NCBI RefSeq assembly: GCF_017355365.1
Contig: NZ_JADIJR010000015.1
Span: 1 to 64,000, forward strand
Length of the DNA stretch: 64,000 nt
Origin: Microbacterium sp. SD291
GTDB lineage: Bacteria > Actinomycetota > Actinomycetes > Actinomycetales > Microbacteriaceae
Direction of reading: 5' to 3'
Part shown: positions 19,652-30,906 of the stretch, piece by piece
How positions within the stretch are numbered: position 1 is the stretch's first letter
Layout of the letters: every line of letters begins with the position of its first letter
Translations under genes and position numbers: made by a program
Notes under the pieces: generated by a model
What the model saw: the letters and a program-made list of their open reading frames with translations, nothing else
Databases searched by the model: none
What the model was told of the DNA's origin: nothing

Positions 19652-19657
19652 AGCCTA
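19652..19657 (-). promoter_or_regulatory. Leaderless -10 element for the alcohol dehydrogenase gene
   Basis: TAGGCT followed by seven bases (CGGCGAT) and the ATG at 19644; no Shine-Dalgarno sequence fits between. Confidence 0.5.
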
Positions 19658-19675
19658 CCCAGCGGCGGTGAGAGG

Positions 19676-21757
19676 TCAGCGCTTCTTCTTCTCCTTCACG
19701 GGCGCCTGGCCGGATGCCGCGAGGTCGGCGTAGTACGCGCGGGCCTCATTCTGGCGCTCGGCCTCGGCGCCGGAGGCGATGGGTGCGCGCACGTGCTCGG
19801 GCTCGTAGCCGAACGCGTTCACCAGCTCGAGCGCGTGCGGGCGCAGCCGTGCGCACAGGCGGTCGATGTAGCTCGAGACCGCGGCAGCGCGCTGCATGGA
19901 CAGGCGGCCGTTGATCAGGTGCCAGGCGAGGTGCTTCTCGATGAGCTGCAGGCCGAAGAGGTCGCGCAGCCACGTGAGCACCTTCCTCGTCTCGGCATCC
20001 TCGATCTGGTGCACCGCGTCGGTGAACGCCTCCCACTGCAGCAGCTCGCCGTGTGCACGCGCGGCCTCGATGAGCTCGGCCTGGTTCTCGTTGAACAGGC
20101 GGGCGCCGAGCGCCTTGTCCTTTGCGCCTGGGCGCAGGCGCCCGGCGATGTCGGCGATCATCTGCTGCACCCGGTCGGAGAGCAGCTCGTGCTGCTGATC
20201 CTCGCGCAGGCCCTTCTCCACGGAACGGGCGGTGGAGCCGAGGTCGGTGACGGCCTGCCCGAACTGCCGGAGCCCTGCTCCGTGGAACACCTTGCCCGCG
20301 GTCTGCTCGACGGCGAAGCGCGCGAGCGCCGCAGCATCCTTGCCCTTGAACTGCCCGGCGTAGTCGGTCAGCAGGCGCTTGCCGACCAGCTGCAGCAGCA
20401 CGTTGTTGTCGCCCTCGAAGGTGACGTAGATGTCGAGGTCCTGGCGGAGCCCGACCAGGCGGTTCTCGAACATGAACCCGGCGCCGCCGCAGGCCTCGCG
20501 GGCCTCCTGCAGCGTGTCCAGCGCGTGCCAGGTCGACAGCGGCTTGAGCGCTGCGGCGAGGGTCTCGAGGTCCTCGCGGTCCTCGGGGGTGTCGGTGCGG
20601 CCGGAGAAGACGCCGTCGAACTTCTGCAGGAACTCATCGTGCGCGAAGATCTGCGCGTACGTCGTCGCCAGGCGCGGCAGCAGGCGCCGCTGGTGCTTGC
20701 CGTAGTCGAGCAGCACGACCTCCTGCCCGTCCGCGCCGTCGAACTGACGGCGCTGGGTGGCGTAGGTGATCGCGATGTGCAGCCCCAGGGCGGATGCCCA
20801 GGACGCGGCGCCGTCGAGCGACACCCGGCCCTGCACCAGGGTGCCGAGCATCGTGAAGAAGCGGCGGCCGGGGCTGTCGATCGTGCTCGTGTATGTGCCG
20901 TCCGCGGCGACGTCGCCGTAGCGGTTGAGCAGGTTGGTGCGCGGGATGCGCACGTGGTCGAAGTGCAGACGGCCGTTGTCGATGCCGTTCAGGCCGCCCT
21001 TGAGCGTGTCGTCCTCACGGCTGATGCCGGGGAGGTCGACGCCGTCTTCGCCGCGCAGCGGCACGTAGAAGCAGTGCACCCCGTGGTTCACGCCGTTCGT
21101 GATGAGCTGGGCGAACACGGTGGCGGCGATCCCGTGCAGCGCGGCGTTGCCGAGGAACTCCTTCCACGCCGCGCGGAACGGCGTGTTGATGACGAACTCC
21201 TCGGTCTCCGGGTCGTACGTCGCGGTGGTGCCGATCGCGGCGACGTCGGATCCGTGCCCCATCTCGGTCATCGCGAACGCGCCGGGGATCGAGAGGTCCA
21301 TGACTCCTGGGAGCCACTTCTCGTGGTGCTCGGCGGTGCCCAGCTGCAGGATCGCCGAACCGAACAGCCCCCACTGCACGCCCGACTTGATCTGCAGGCT
21401 GGGGTCGGCGGCGACGAGCTCCTCGAAGCCGGCGATGTTGGCGCCGTTGTTCTCCTCTCCGCCGAACTGCTTCGGGAAGGCGCGGTGCACCGTGCGGTTC
21501 TCGACCAGCAGGTGCAGCTGGCTGAGCACGCGCTCGCGGTGCTCGTCCATGCCGAGTTCGTCCTTGCGCCAGAACGCGGGGTCCTTGATCATCTCGCGCG
21601 CCTGACGGCGGGTCTCACCCCACGTGCCCATCAGGAGCTCGTTGACGCGCGCGACATCGATCTGCGGGTTCGCGTCAGTGCTGTTCGCGTCAGCGCTGTT
21701 CGCGTCAGCGCTGTTCGCGTCGGTGTGTGTCGTCGAAGGGCGGACGGCGGCGACCAT
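19676..21757 (-). CDS. Acyl-CoA dehydrogenase/oxidase family protein (acyl-CoA oxidase-like)
   Basis: 693 residues, close to eukaryotic-type acyl-CoA oxidases and longer than the ~380-residue dehydrogenases. The FAD/acyl-CoA core runs from about residue 75 to 480, with the motif [19 protein letters not shown] and a later segment EACGGAGFM; a C-terminal acyl-CoA oxidase-type helical domain follows. It likely introduces the 2,3 double bond in fatty acyl-CoA (beta-oxidation), passing electrons to O2. I prefer the ATG at 21757, six bases after AGAGGA; another ATG at 21763 touches that ribosome binding site. Residues about 10-30 come from a 15-bp tandem repeat (DANSA units) absent from typical family members, so the true start could also lie downstream of it. 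Confidence 0.87.
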   Translation of the reverse strand: MVAAVRPSTTHTDANSADANSADANSTDANPQIDVARVNELLMGTWGETRRQAREMIKDPAFWRKDELGMDEHRERVLSQLHLLVENRTVHRAFPKQFGGEENNGANIAGFEELVAADPSLQIKSGVQWGLFGSAILQLGTAEHHEKWLPGVMDLSIPGAFAMTEMGHGSDVAAIGTTATYDPETEEFVINTPFRAAWKEFLGNAALHGIAATVFAQLITNGVNHGVHCFYVPLRGEDGVDLPGISREDDTLKGGLNGIDNGRLHFDHVRIPRTNLLNRYGDVAADGTYTSTIDSPGRRFFTMLGTLVQGRVSLDGAASWASALGLHIAITYATQRRQFDGADGQEVVLLDYGKHQRRLLPRLATTYAQIFAHDEFLQKFDGVFSGRTDTPEDREDLETLAAALKPLSTWHALDTLQEAREACGGAGFMFENRLVGLRQDLDIYVTFEGDNNVLLQLVGKRLLTDYAGQFKGKDAAALARFAVEQTAGKVFHGAGLRQFGQAVTDLGSTARSVEKGLREDQQHELLSDRVQQMIADIAGRLRPGAKDKALGARLFNENQAELIEAARAHGELLQWEAFTDAVHQIEDAETRKVLTWLRDLFGLQLIEKHLAWHLINGRLSMQRAAAVSSYIDRLCARLRPHALELVNAFGYEPEHVRAPIASGAEAERQNEARAYYADLAASGQAPVKEKKKR
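21668..21727 (-). repeat. 15-bp tandem repeat in the acyl-CoA oxidase N-terminus
   Basis: Three full units (GTTCGCGTCAGYGCT on the plus strand) at 21668-21682, 21683-21697 and 21698-21712, plus a degenerate fourth. Read on the minus strand they give in-frame DANSA-type pentapeptides. A change in copy number would not shift the frame. Confidence 0.85.
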
Positions 21758-21810
21758 GAGCATTCCTCTCGAGGAGAAGTAGGGATGCTGTCATGGTAGG
21801 TCTGCCACAA

Positions 21811-21845
21811 GCTTGGAGGAAACCACCTGTGCGGTTCCTCCAAGC
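21811..21845 (-). terminator. Hairpin after the SGNH hydrolase gene
   Basis: GCTTGGAGGAAACC (21811-21824) pairs with GGTTCCTCCAAGC (21833-21845), with one bulged base and an 8-base loop. It lies about 57 bases past the hydrolase stop and before the acyl-CoA oxidase start, fitting a terminator separating the two, though no T-run follows. Confidence 0.55.
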
Positions 21846-21901
21846 GCCTCGGGTTTCGATCCCCACCGGGATTGTGGCGACGCCACAGCCCGGGCCACAG
21901 G

Positions 21902-22744
21902 TCAGGGTGCCAGCGCTCCCGCGATGATCGTCGCGTACGCCTGCTGCCCTGCCGCGTTCGGGTGGAATGCGCGGTCCATGGTCGGGGCACCCGAGACCAG
22001 TCCGCTGATCCAGCGGTCGCCGGTGTCGCACAGGCCGTGCCCCGCGAACCCCTGCGCGATGTCGACGAAGCGGACGCCGGGGTCTCCGGTCAAGCCGACG
22101 TATCCCTCGACGCCTGTGAGCACGGCCGTGTTCACGCCGGCCATTCCCGCGTTGATCATGGCCGCCTGCAGTGCGGAGAACTTCAGCGAATGTCCCACGC
22201 TGCAGCTGTCGGCGACCGCGCCGAACAGCAGCGGGTACCCCGTCACGACGATCAGCGCGTTCGGTGCGAGCGAGCGGATCGCGCCGACCGTCTGCCCGAT
22301 GCTGACCGGGATGCCGGTGATGGCCCCCTGCGCCGCGGCGAGCGCGGCCGAGCACAGCGCCGGGCTGCCGCCGCTGCTGCATGCGGCGAGAGCATCCTGC
22401 CAGCCGACGTTGTTGATGCCGGCCGTGAGGGTGACGAGCGTCGTCGCCGGCCCGAGGTCTCCCAGCTGCTCCGACACGACGAGATCCGTGGTCGCGCCGG
22501 CGCAGGCGCTGGATGCGACCGGCATCCAGGACATCGCGGCGAGCAGGCTCGGGTACGCCTTCTTCGAGCGCAGGCACTCGAGATCGGCGTACGGCAGGTT
22601 GCCGGTGCCGGCGGCCTGCGAGTCGCCCAGAGCGACATACGGAGCCCCGCCCGGATCGTCGGCCGCGATCGCGGGAGCAGCGCCGCCGAGCGCAGCCGCG
22701 CCCAGAGTCAGCGCGGCAAGGACTGAGATGAGACGTCGCTTCAT
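21902..22744 (-). CDS. Secreted SGNH/GDSL family hydrolase
   Basis: 280 residues with a classic signal peptide: MKRR, a hydrophobic stretch, and a cleavage site after APAIAA near residue 28. The nucleophile block is ALGDSQAAGTG (Ser42), block III is AGINN, and the catalytic His lies in FHPNAAG (His261), with Asp257 nearby. Cys residues in the mature part suggest disulfides as in the Streptomyces SGNH lipases/esterases. It is likely an extracellular esterase or lipase; the substrate is unknown. It is transcribed alone, downstream of a hairpin that ends the GH3 gene. Confidence 0.9.
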   Translation of the reverse strand: MKRRLISVLAALTLGAAALGGAAPAIAADDPGGAPYVALGDSQAAGTGNLPYADLECLRSKKAYPSLLAAMSWMPVASSACAGATTDLVVSEQLGDLGPATTLVTLTAGINNVGWQDALAACSSGGSPALCSAALAAAQGAITGIPVSIGQTVGAIRSLAPNALIVVTGYPLLFGAVADSCSVGHSLKFSALQAAMINAGMAGVNTAVLTGVEGYVGLTGDPGVRFVDIAQGFAGHGLCDTGDRWISGLVSGAPTMDRAFHPNAAGQQAYATIIAGALAP

Positions 22745-22897
22745 GATGATCCCCAGAATCTCTGTTCGGTCTCCCCCGAGGCCGACCCGCCGACGTCGTC
22801 GTCGGCGTGCTGAGGCTCACAGTAGACCTGCGGCGAGGGTCGCACCAGTGCGACCTCGGACGCCGGCGCGCGCCCGCCGGACCGCTCCCTCACGCGC

Positions 22898-22931
22898 GAT
22901 CGCCCCGCATGCCGGAGCATGCGGGGCGATC
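22898..22931 (-). terminator. Perfect 15-bp hairpin after the GH3 gene
   Basis: GATCGCCCCGCATGC (22898-22912) is perfectly complementary to 22917-22931 around a 4-base loop, starting 15 bases past the GH3 stop codon. A very stable GC-rich stem of this kind is a likely intrinsic terminator in high-GC actinobacteria even without a T-run. Confidence 0.75.
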
Positions 22932-22945
22932 GGACGTGCAGGCTC

Positions 22946-24709
22946 TCAGAGCGAGAGACCGTGCCCGAACCGGAACAGCGGGTCGGCCGTGTCGAAGGGG
23001 ACGTCAGGGCGCGAGGCCTCGACCGCGGCCATCGAGCGCGGCACGTCGAACGGCAGCCTGCCCTGGGCGGGGAACGCCCCGGAGAGGACGTCCAGGAGCG
23101 CGGCCGCGCTGGAGCCCCAGTTCGCAACGACCGCGTTCGCGGAGTCGACGACGGGCGCGAGGATCGCAGGACGGTCGAGGAACACGTCGACCACGGTCGG
23201 GACGGCCGCCGACACCTCGGCGACGTGCGCGAGCACGTCGGCCGGGAAGTCCAGCGAGCCCGCGTGGAAGAAGTTCTCGAACATCGACGCGCGCTCCTCG
23301 TACGGGGCCTGCAGGCGCAGGATCGCGATGTCCGCCTCGGCGGGCGACGCCACGACGGTGCCGTAGAGGGCGGCGGTCTCGGCCGGGATTCCCTCGACGT
23401 ACAGCCTCGCTCCGGCCTCGATCGGCAGGGCGCCGCCGTTCGACAGCACCGTGACGGAGGCGCGCTGCGCGGCATCCGCCGCCGAGCGGAATTCGTCCGA
23501 TCCGACGATCGCGTCGGCCGCATCGGCATCCACGTACGGGTCCTCGAACAGGCCGAGTTCGAACTTCTCCCGCAGCAGCCGGCGCGCGGAGATGTCGAGC
23601 CGGCCCTCGCCCACGATGCCGTCGCGCACCAGATCGATGAGCATCTGCGGCTCCTGCTCGCCGCCGAACTGGTCGGCGCCGGCATCCAGGATCTTCGTCA
23701 TCCGCTCCGCCGGCGTGAGGTGCTCGACGCCCCAGGCCCGCGCAGAGAAGTCGGTGCCCATGATCGGCTGATCCGTGACAAGGCCCCAGTCGGTGCAGAC
23801 GATGCCGTCGAAGCCGAAGCGCTCGCGCAGGAGGCCCGTGAGCACGCCCTTGTTGAAGCCGAAGCCGACCTCCTCGTATTCAGTGCCGACCGGCATGCCG
23901 TAATAGGGCATGATCTGCCGGCCGCCGGCCGCGAAGATCGCCTCGAAGGGCGCGAGGTGATGCTCGAAGTTGTCGCCGGGGTAGACCTGCTCGCGCCCGT
24001 AGTCGAAGTGCGGGTCCTCGCCGTCCTTCTGCGGGCCGCCGCCGGGGAAGTGCTTGGTCATGGTCGACACGGATCCGGGGCCGAACGACTCGCCCTGGAA
24101 GCCGCGCACGTAGGCCGCTCCGAGTTCTCCCGACAGGTCGGCATCCTCCCCGAACGTCTGCAGCTGACGCGCCCACCGCGACTCGGTCGCGAGGTCGACC
24201 TGCGGATGCAGGGCGACCCGGATGCCGACGGCGGTGTACTCCTGACGCGCGATGTCGCCGAAGCGCTCGACGAGCCCGGCATCCTGGGTCGCGGCGAGGC
24301 CGAGCGGCTCGGGCCACTGCGAGAACGGACCCGACAGGATCGACGCCCCGGGGTTCTCGCTGAAAGAGTGCCGCGGGTCGGTCGAGATCGTCACCGGGAT
24401 GCCGAGACGGGTGGATGCCGCCAGCTCCTGCAGCGCGTTGTACCAGCGCGCCATCTCACCGGCGGTCGGCGCCGCCCCGAGCAGATTGAAGTGCGTCATC
24501 TTCAGGTCGACGACGTGGTGCCGGTTCGACGGGATCCCGAAGGCGTCGCTCCCCTCGGAAAGCTCGCCGTTCTCCCCCATCGCGATCATGGTCTGGAAGA
24601 AGAGGCCGGCTTTCTCCTCCAGTGTCATCGCGTCGAGCAGCAGCTGCACGCGCTCGTCGACGGGGAGGCTCGCGTCGAGCCACGGACGTTCGGCGGTCGG
24701 TTCTGTCAT
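22946..24709 (-). CDS. Glycoside hydrolase family 3 protein (beta-glucosidase/beta-xylosidase type)
   Basis: 587 residues, no signal peptide, so cytoplasmic. The N-terminal TIM barrel contains the family motif TKHFPGGG (about 218-225) and the nucleophile Asp307 in GIVCTDWG; the C-terminal alpha/beta sandwich begins near 415. It should hydrolyse short beta-linked glycosides brought in by its partner. The start codon follows the MFS transporter stop by two bases, so both are in one operon, read away from the divergent double TetR regulator. The long open frame running through both genes is not one protein. Confidence 0.92.
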   Translation of the reverse strand: MTEPTAERPWLDASLPVDERVQLLLDAMTLEEKAGLFFQTMIAMGENGELSEGSDAFGIPSNRHHVVDLKMTHFNLLGAAPTAGEMARWYNALQELAASTRLGIPVTISTDPRHSFSENPGASILSGPFSQWPEPLGLAATQDAGLVERFGDIARQEYTAVGIRVALHPQVDLATESRWARQLQTFGEDADLSGELGAAYVRGFQGESFGPGSVSTMTKHFPGGGPQKDGEDPHFDYGREQVYPGDNFEHHLAPFEAIFAAGGRQIMPYYGMPVGTEYEEVGFGFNKGVLTGLLRERFGFDGIVCTDWGLVTDQPIMGTDFSARAWGVEHLTPAERMTKILDAGADQFGGEQEPQMLIDLVRDGIVGEGRLDISARRLLREKFELGLFEDPYVDADAADAIVGSDEFRSAADAAQRASVTVLSNGGALPIEAGARLYVEGIPAETAALYGTVVASPAEADIAILRLQAPYEERASMFENFFHAGSLDFPADVLAHVAEVSAAVPTVVDVFLDRPAILAPVVDSANAVVANWGSSAAALLDVLSGAFPAQGRLPFDVPRSMAAVEASRPDVPFDTADPLFRFGHGLSL

Positions 24710-24711
24710 GG

Positions 24712-26010
24712 TCACTTGACTCCCTTGATGCGGTAGACGAGCACGGCGCCGCCGAGCGCGACCAGTGCGCCGAACAGGTACCAGGTGGTGTAGCCGCCCA
24801 GCGGCGTGGCTGCGCCGAGGGCGATGATGCCGGGAGCGATCGCGGGGGCGATCGACTGCGGCAGCGCGTTGGCGATGTTGAGCACGCCGAGGTCCTTGGC
24901 GACGTCGTCCGGGTTCGGCAGCACCTCGGTGGCGAGCGCCAGGTCGACGGAGAAGAACGACCCGGCGCCGAGGCCGATGATCGCCTGGCCGAGGATGACG
25001 ACCGGAATGCTGGGGGCGACCGCGAGGATGACGAGGCCGACGACCATGATGAGGCCGGCGATGGCGACGAACGGGCGGCGCTTGCCGAGCCGGTCGGAGA
25101 GGAAGCCGCCGAGCGGCGAGGAGATCGCCATGGCCGCCATCGAGGCGAGGTTGGCGGCGAGGATGGTGCCGACGGCGCCCTGCTCGTCGAGGCCGAACTT
25201 CGTGACCAGGTACAGCGGCAGGAAGGTCGCGATGCCGGCGTAGCCGAACATCACCATGAACTTCGTCAGCCAGGTCCAGCCGAAGTCGGGGTGCTTGCGG
25301 GGGTTGAAGACGAAGGAGCCGAAGAACGTGGCGACGGTGAAGCGATCGGCCGGCCTCTCGGTGAGCACGCGGTCCTTCAGCGTCAGGACGAAGACGACTG
25401 CCAGCAGCAGCGCGATCACGCCGGGAACGACGAAGCGCTCGAAGTCTCCGGGGAGGAAGTTGACCAGGAAGCTGCCGGCGAGGATGCCGATCGGGGTCGT
25501 GATGCCGACGAGACCGGAGACCTTGCCGCGGCTGGAGACCGGCACCTGGTCGGGGAGCGTCGCGTTCGCGGCCGCGAGCACCGCGTTCATCGCGGTCTGC
25601 ACGAGGCACCAGGCGAGGAGGACGACCCACACCGAGGTCGCGGCGCCGATCAGCGCGAAGCCGCCGAGGCCGACGATCGCCCCGCCGAGGATCCACGGGC
25701 GGCGCATGCCCCAGCGCGAGGTGGTGCGGTCGGAGAGGCGCCCGACGAGCGGGTTGGCGATGAGCGCGAACGCCGCGCCGACACCCATCACGAGGCCGAG
25801 GCTGCCTTCGGTGCTGACCGGGTCGATGTGCTGGATCTTGAACGCCATCGACACCATCACGGGTGTCAGCAGGGCGAGGTAGACGCCGAAGTTCACGGCG
25901 GCGAGGCCTCCGGTGTAGCCGCGGGGCGTCTTCGCCGGGGTCGTTCCAGGAGCTTTGAAGCCGGTGGTTCCGACGGCCGCGGCGCTGGCGGCCGATGACA
26001 GCTCTGTCAT
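24712..26010 (-). CDS. MFS transporter, probable glycoside importer
   Basis: 432 residues with about 12 membrane helices. The loop after helix 2 has the MFS signature GRLSDRTTSRWGMRRPW, echoed between helices 8 and 9 as GGFLSDRLGKRRPF. The pattern and the R-x-G-x-R-R-P-W motif resemble the sugar/glycoside:cation symporter-like group. The start at MTELSS is preceded by AAAGGA at about 8 bases; translation further upstream would run through the promoter. It sits directly upstream of the GH3 hydrolase, so uptake of the glycoside that the hydrolase splits is the simplest role (inference). Confidence 0.88.
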   Translation of the reverse strand: MTELSSAASAAAVGTTGFKAPGTTPAKTPRGYTGGLAAVNFGVYLALLTPVMVSMAFKIQHIDPVSTEGSLGLVMGVGAAFALIANPLVGRLSDRTTSRWGMRRPWILGGAIVGLGGFALIGAATSVWVVLLAWCLVQTAMNAVLAAANATLPDQVPVSSRGKVSGLVGITTPIGILAGSFLVNFLPGDFERFVVPGVIALLLAVVFVLTLKDRVLTERPADRFTVATFFGSFVFNPRKHPDFGWTWLTKFMVMFGYAGIATFLPLYLVTKFGLDEQGAVGTILAANLASMAAMAISSPLGGFLSDRLGKRRPFVAIAGLIMVVGLVILAVAPSIPVVILGQAIIGLGAGSFFSVDLALATEVLPNPDDVAKDLGVLNIANALPQSIAPAIAPGIIALGAATPLGGYTTWYLFGALVALGGAVLVYRIKGVK

Positions 26011-26081
26011 GAGTGAGTCCTTTCGGGCAAGGGGTGCGCCGGTCGTCCACGACTCGACGTCGAGACGACGATACACGAATC

Positions 26082-26118
26082 TCGACCGTTTGGTAAGTGA
26101 ATATCGACCGATTGGTAA
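26082..26118. promoter_or_regulatory. Twin operator between the MFS-GH3 operon and the TetR gene
   Basis: Two near-identical 15-bp sites, TCGACCGTTTGGTAA (26082-26096) and TCGACCGATTGGTAA (26104-26118), are 22 bp apart start to start, about two helical turns. Each contains the small palindrome ACC-N4-GGT. They lie between divergent start codons, where the double-domain TetR protein should bind and control both directions. Confidence 0.65.
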
Positions 26119-26143
26119 TGGGTGAGAATGGGGAGAGGAGAGG

Positions 26144-27412
26144 ATGCTGATGACGACGAGCACCCGGCAGGACCGCAGTGCCGCGACGCGGCAGCGCATC
26201 CTCACCGCAGCCCGCGAGCTGTTCATCGGACAGGGCTACCGCGCGACGTCTCTGCGCGACATCGCGGCGGCGGCATCCGTCAGCCACCCCGGCCTCCTCG
26301 GGCACTTCGATTCGAAGGACGACCTGCTCGCCGAGGTCGTCGCCGGGTTCGAAGACGAGAACGCGGCGCTCATGAGCGAGATCACGGCCGCCGGCGAGCC
26401 CGGTTCCCTGCTCTTCTCGGAGATCGCCGCGCACAACGCCGCGACCGAGGGATACCTCGAGCTGTTCGCGGCACTGACCGGCGAAGCATCCGCACCGGGT
26501 CATCCTGCCCACGACCGGATGAAGGAGCGATACGCGCGGATGCGGGAGCTCAGCGCCGACGGCATGCAGGAGGCCGCGTTCCACGGAGTGATCTCACCAG
26601 ACCGCAACGTGGACGGGGAGATCACCCGGCTCATGGCCGCGTGGGACGGCCTGCAGCTCCTCTCGCAGTACCTGCCGGATCGAGTCGACGTGGTCGGCCT
26701 GCTCGAGGAGCGCGAAGGGCTGTGGGCGACGCCGTTCGGCTGGCACGACGCCGAAGAGGCGCCCGCCCGCGTCGAGTCTGCGGGCCCGCTGCCTCCGGTC
26801 TTCGGCGAGCGCCCGGGAGAGGCGGATGCCGGGTACGCGGTCGGTCGACGTCGCCGCGCGCAGATCGTCGCCGACGCGACCCGGCTCTTCTCCCGGAGCG
26901 GCTACGGCGACACGAGCCTGCGCGAGATCGCGGAGGCGGTGGGCGTCTCGAAGTCGACGCTGCTGCACCATTACCCGTCCAAGGAGCTGCTGCTCAGCGC
27001 GGTGCTCTCCGAGCGCGACAGCTCGATCCGGGAGCGGGGCGGCGTCGCCGCCGATGGCCGCGCGGCCGATGTGCTGCGCGGCATCCCGTCGAATGCGCGC
27101 ACCGACGCCGAGGAGGAGCCCGGCCTGATCGAGGTCTACGCGGTGCTCTCGTGCGAGGCGCTGCCCGCAGCGCACCCGGCGCACGAGTACTTCGCCCACC
27201 GCTTCGCCCAGGGTGTCGACTACTTCGCCGACCTGTTCCGGCTCGCGCAGGCCGACGGCGATCTGCCCGAGCATCGCGACCCTGAGCGTGAGGCGGCCTG
27301 GCTGGTCGCGCTGTGGGACGGACTGCAGTACCAGTGGCTGTACGACCGCTCAGCCGTCGACGTGGCCGAGCAGCTGCAGGCGCATCTGGACGACGTGCTG
27401 CCGCGGCGGTGA
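26144..27412 (+). CDS. Double-domain TetR-family regulator
   Basis: 422 residues, twice the usual TetR length. Two complete TetR units lie in tandem: the first HTH is at about residues 15-60 (AARELFIGQGYRATSLRDIA), with a ligand domain to about 205; the second HTH is at about 238-285 (ATRLFSRSGYGDTSLREIAE), with its own ligand domain (to 422). Both HTHs look intact. The start at 26144 lies in GGAGAGGAGAGG-ATG; an ATG two codons later is equally possible. It is divergent from the MFS-GH3 operon and faces a pair of identical sites two helical turns apart, which would suit a protein carrying two DNA-binding heads. It likely represses the operon until a glycoside is present (inference). Confidence 0.9.
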   Translation: MLMTTSTRQDRSAATRQRILTAARELFIGQGYRATSLRDIAAAASVSHPGLLGHFDSKDDLLAEVVAGFEDENAALMSEITAAGEPGSLLFSEIAAHNAATEGYLELFAALTGEASAPGHPAHDRMKERYARMRELSADGMQEAAFHGVISPDRNVDGEITRLMAAWDGLQLLSQYLPDRVDVVGLLEEREGLWATPFGWHDAEEAPARVESAGPLPPVFGERPGEADAGYAVGRRRRAQIVADATRLFSRSGYGDTSLREIAEAVGVSKSTLLHHYPSKELLLSAVLSERDSSIRERGGVAADGRAADVLRGIPSNARTDAEEEPGLIEVYAVLSCEALPAAHPAHEYFAHRFAQGVDYFADLFRLAQADGDLPEHRDPEREAAWLVALWDGLQYQWLYDRSAVDVAEQLQAHLDDVLPRR

Positions 27413-27439
27413 GCCCTCGCGGTCGGGGTGCCGGAGGTC

Positions 27440-29515
<2,076 letters not shown>

Positions 29516-29521
29516 CCCTCA

Positions 29522-29527
29522 AGCGTA
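29522..29527 (-). promoter_or_regulatory. Leaderless -10 element for recQ
   Basis: TACGCT followed by six bases (TGAGGG) and the ATG at 29515; the spacing puts the mRNA start at the ATG. Confidence 0.45.
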
Positions 29528-29651
29528 ACCACCCCCGCCGACGCCGGCCGCCGTCCTCCACAGCTCCTGCCCCCGCCGAGGGATGGATTTCGCGGGTCCC
29601 TGTGTCCCGAAGCGGGCGTAGTTTGGACGCAGACGCCAGAAGGAGCATCCG

Positions 29652-29972
29652 ATGACCGACTTCACCGTGACCCGCAACGACGACGCCGCCCGCTACGAGA
29701 TCAGGTCCGGCGACACGCTCGCCGGCTTCGCCGAGTTCGATCTGCGCCCTGGCGCGATCAGGTTCATCCACACCGAGGTCGACCCCGCGTTCCAGGGCCA
29801 GGGCCTCGCCGCGATCCTCGCGAAGGGCGCGCTGACGGATGCCGTGGCCTCAGGCCTCGCGATCGTGCCGCTGTGCCCGTACATCGCGAAGTACCTGAGC
29901 ACACATGAGATCCCGGGGGCGGAGATCCGCTGGCCGCAGCGCCCGGCGCCGGTGGCGGGGACCGACGGATGA
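29652..29972 (+). CDS. Small GNAT-like acetyltransferase (YjdJ/GCN5-related type)
   Basis: 106 residues, matching the short N-acetyltransferase domain family that includes E. coli YjdJ. It has the shortened acetyl-CoA-binding segment VDPAFQGQGLAAILAKGALTDA and the tail LCPYIAKYL, both typical. The acceptor substrate is unknown. The start has GAAGGAG nine bases upstream and a TAGTTT hexamer earlier, so this gene has a normal leader, unlike many neighbours. Its stop overlaps the pirin start (ATGA), making it the first gene of a three-gene operon. Confidence 0.9.
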   Translation: MTDFTVTRNDDAARYEIRSGDTLAGFAEFDLRPGAIRFIHTEVDPAFQGQGLAAILAKGALTDAVASGLAIVPLCPYIAKYLSTHEIPGAEIRWPQRPAPVAGTDG

Positions 29973-30901
29973 TCGGCCGGCACCGGCTCGTCCTCGAGCC
30001 GCGGGAGGTTCCGCTCGGCGGCGTCCGCGGCATGGATGTGCTGCGCGTGCTGCCGCATCGGAACCTGCCGACGATCGGAGCCTGGTGCTTCCTCGACAGG
30101 TTCGGCCCGGCCGAGACGAGGATGCGCGTCGAGCCGCACCCGCACATCGGCCTGCAGACGGTCACCTGGCCGCTGGTCGGCGAGATCCGCCACCGCGACT
30201 CGCTCGGCAGCGACGCCGACCTCCGCCGCGGACAGCTGAACCTGATGACCGCCGGCCACGGCATCTCGCACTCGGAGTACTCGATCGGCGAGGGCCCGAT
30301 CCCGCTCGACGCGCTGCAGCTCTGGGTCGTGCTGCCCGAATCCGCGCGGCACGGCGAGGGCGGGTTCGAGCGGCACACATCGCTGCCGGCGGTGACGCTC
30401 CCGGCCGAGCAGGGGGCGGATGCCGAGGCCATCGTCGTGCTCGGCGAGTTCGCCGGCGCGACTTCTCCCGCGACCGTGCACACCCCGATCGTCGGAGCCG
30501 AGATCGTCGTGCCTGCCGGGACCACGGTGCACCTGCCGCTGCGCGCCGACTGGGAGCACGCGATCATGCTGGTCGAGGGCGACTCCGTGGTGGCCGAGCA
30601 TCCGATGACCCTGAACGACGTGCTCTACCTCGGCGACTCGCGGGAGAGCGTCGAAGTGTCGAGCACCGCAGACGCACTGCTGTTCCTGCTCGGCGGCGAG
30701 CCGTTCGTCGACGAGATCGTGATGTGGTGGAACTTCGCCGGCCGCAGCCACGACGAGATCGCCGCGGCGCGCGAGGAGTGGGAGACGGAGTCAGCGGGCG
30801 GCCCGACCGGCCGGTTCGGTGTGGTCGAGGGTCACGACGTGCGCATCCCGGCGCCGCCGCTGCCCGATGTCCGGCTGATGCCGCGCGGGCGCAGGATCTG
30901 A
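29969..30901 (+). CDS. Pirin family protein
   Basis: 310 residues, a bicupin of normal length. The metal ligands of the N-terminal cupin are all present at the canonical places: His57 and His59 in PHPHIGLQT, His101 and Glu103 in GHGISHSEYS. Pirins bind Fe and some act as quercetin dioxygenases or redox-sensitive interaction partners; which applies here cannot be told. Translationally coupled to the acetyltransferase upstream and followed by the next gene with a 5-bp gap. Confidence 0.94.
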   Translation: MIGRHRLVLEPREVPLGGVRGMDVLRVLPHRNLPTIGAWCFLDRFGPAETRMRVEPHPHIGLQTVTWPLVGEIRHRDSLGSDADLRRGQLNLMTAGHGISHSEYSIGEGPIPLDALQLWVVLPESARHGEGGFERHTSLPAVTLPAEQGADAEAIVVLGEFAGATSPATVHTPIVGAEIVVPAGTTVHLPLRADWEHAIMLVEGDSVVAEHPMTLNDVLYLGDSRESVEVSSTADALLFLLGGEPFVDEIVMWWNFAGRSHDEIAAAREEWETESAGGPTGRFGVVEGHDVRIPAPPLPDVRLMPRGRRI

Positions 30902-30906
30902 CCTCG

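Noticed and set aside
22946..26584. A single 1,212-codon open frame on the minus strand
   Set aside because: Only its last 587 codons are a real protein (GH3). The rest runs out of frame through the MFS gene and into the TetR region.
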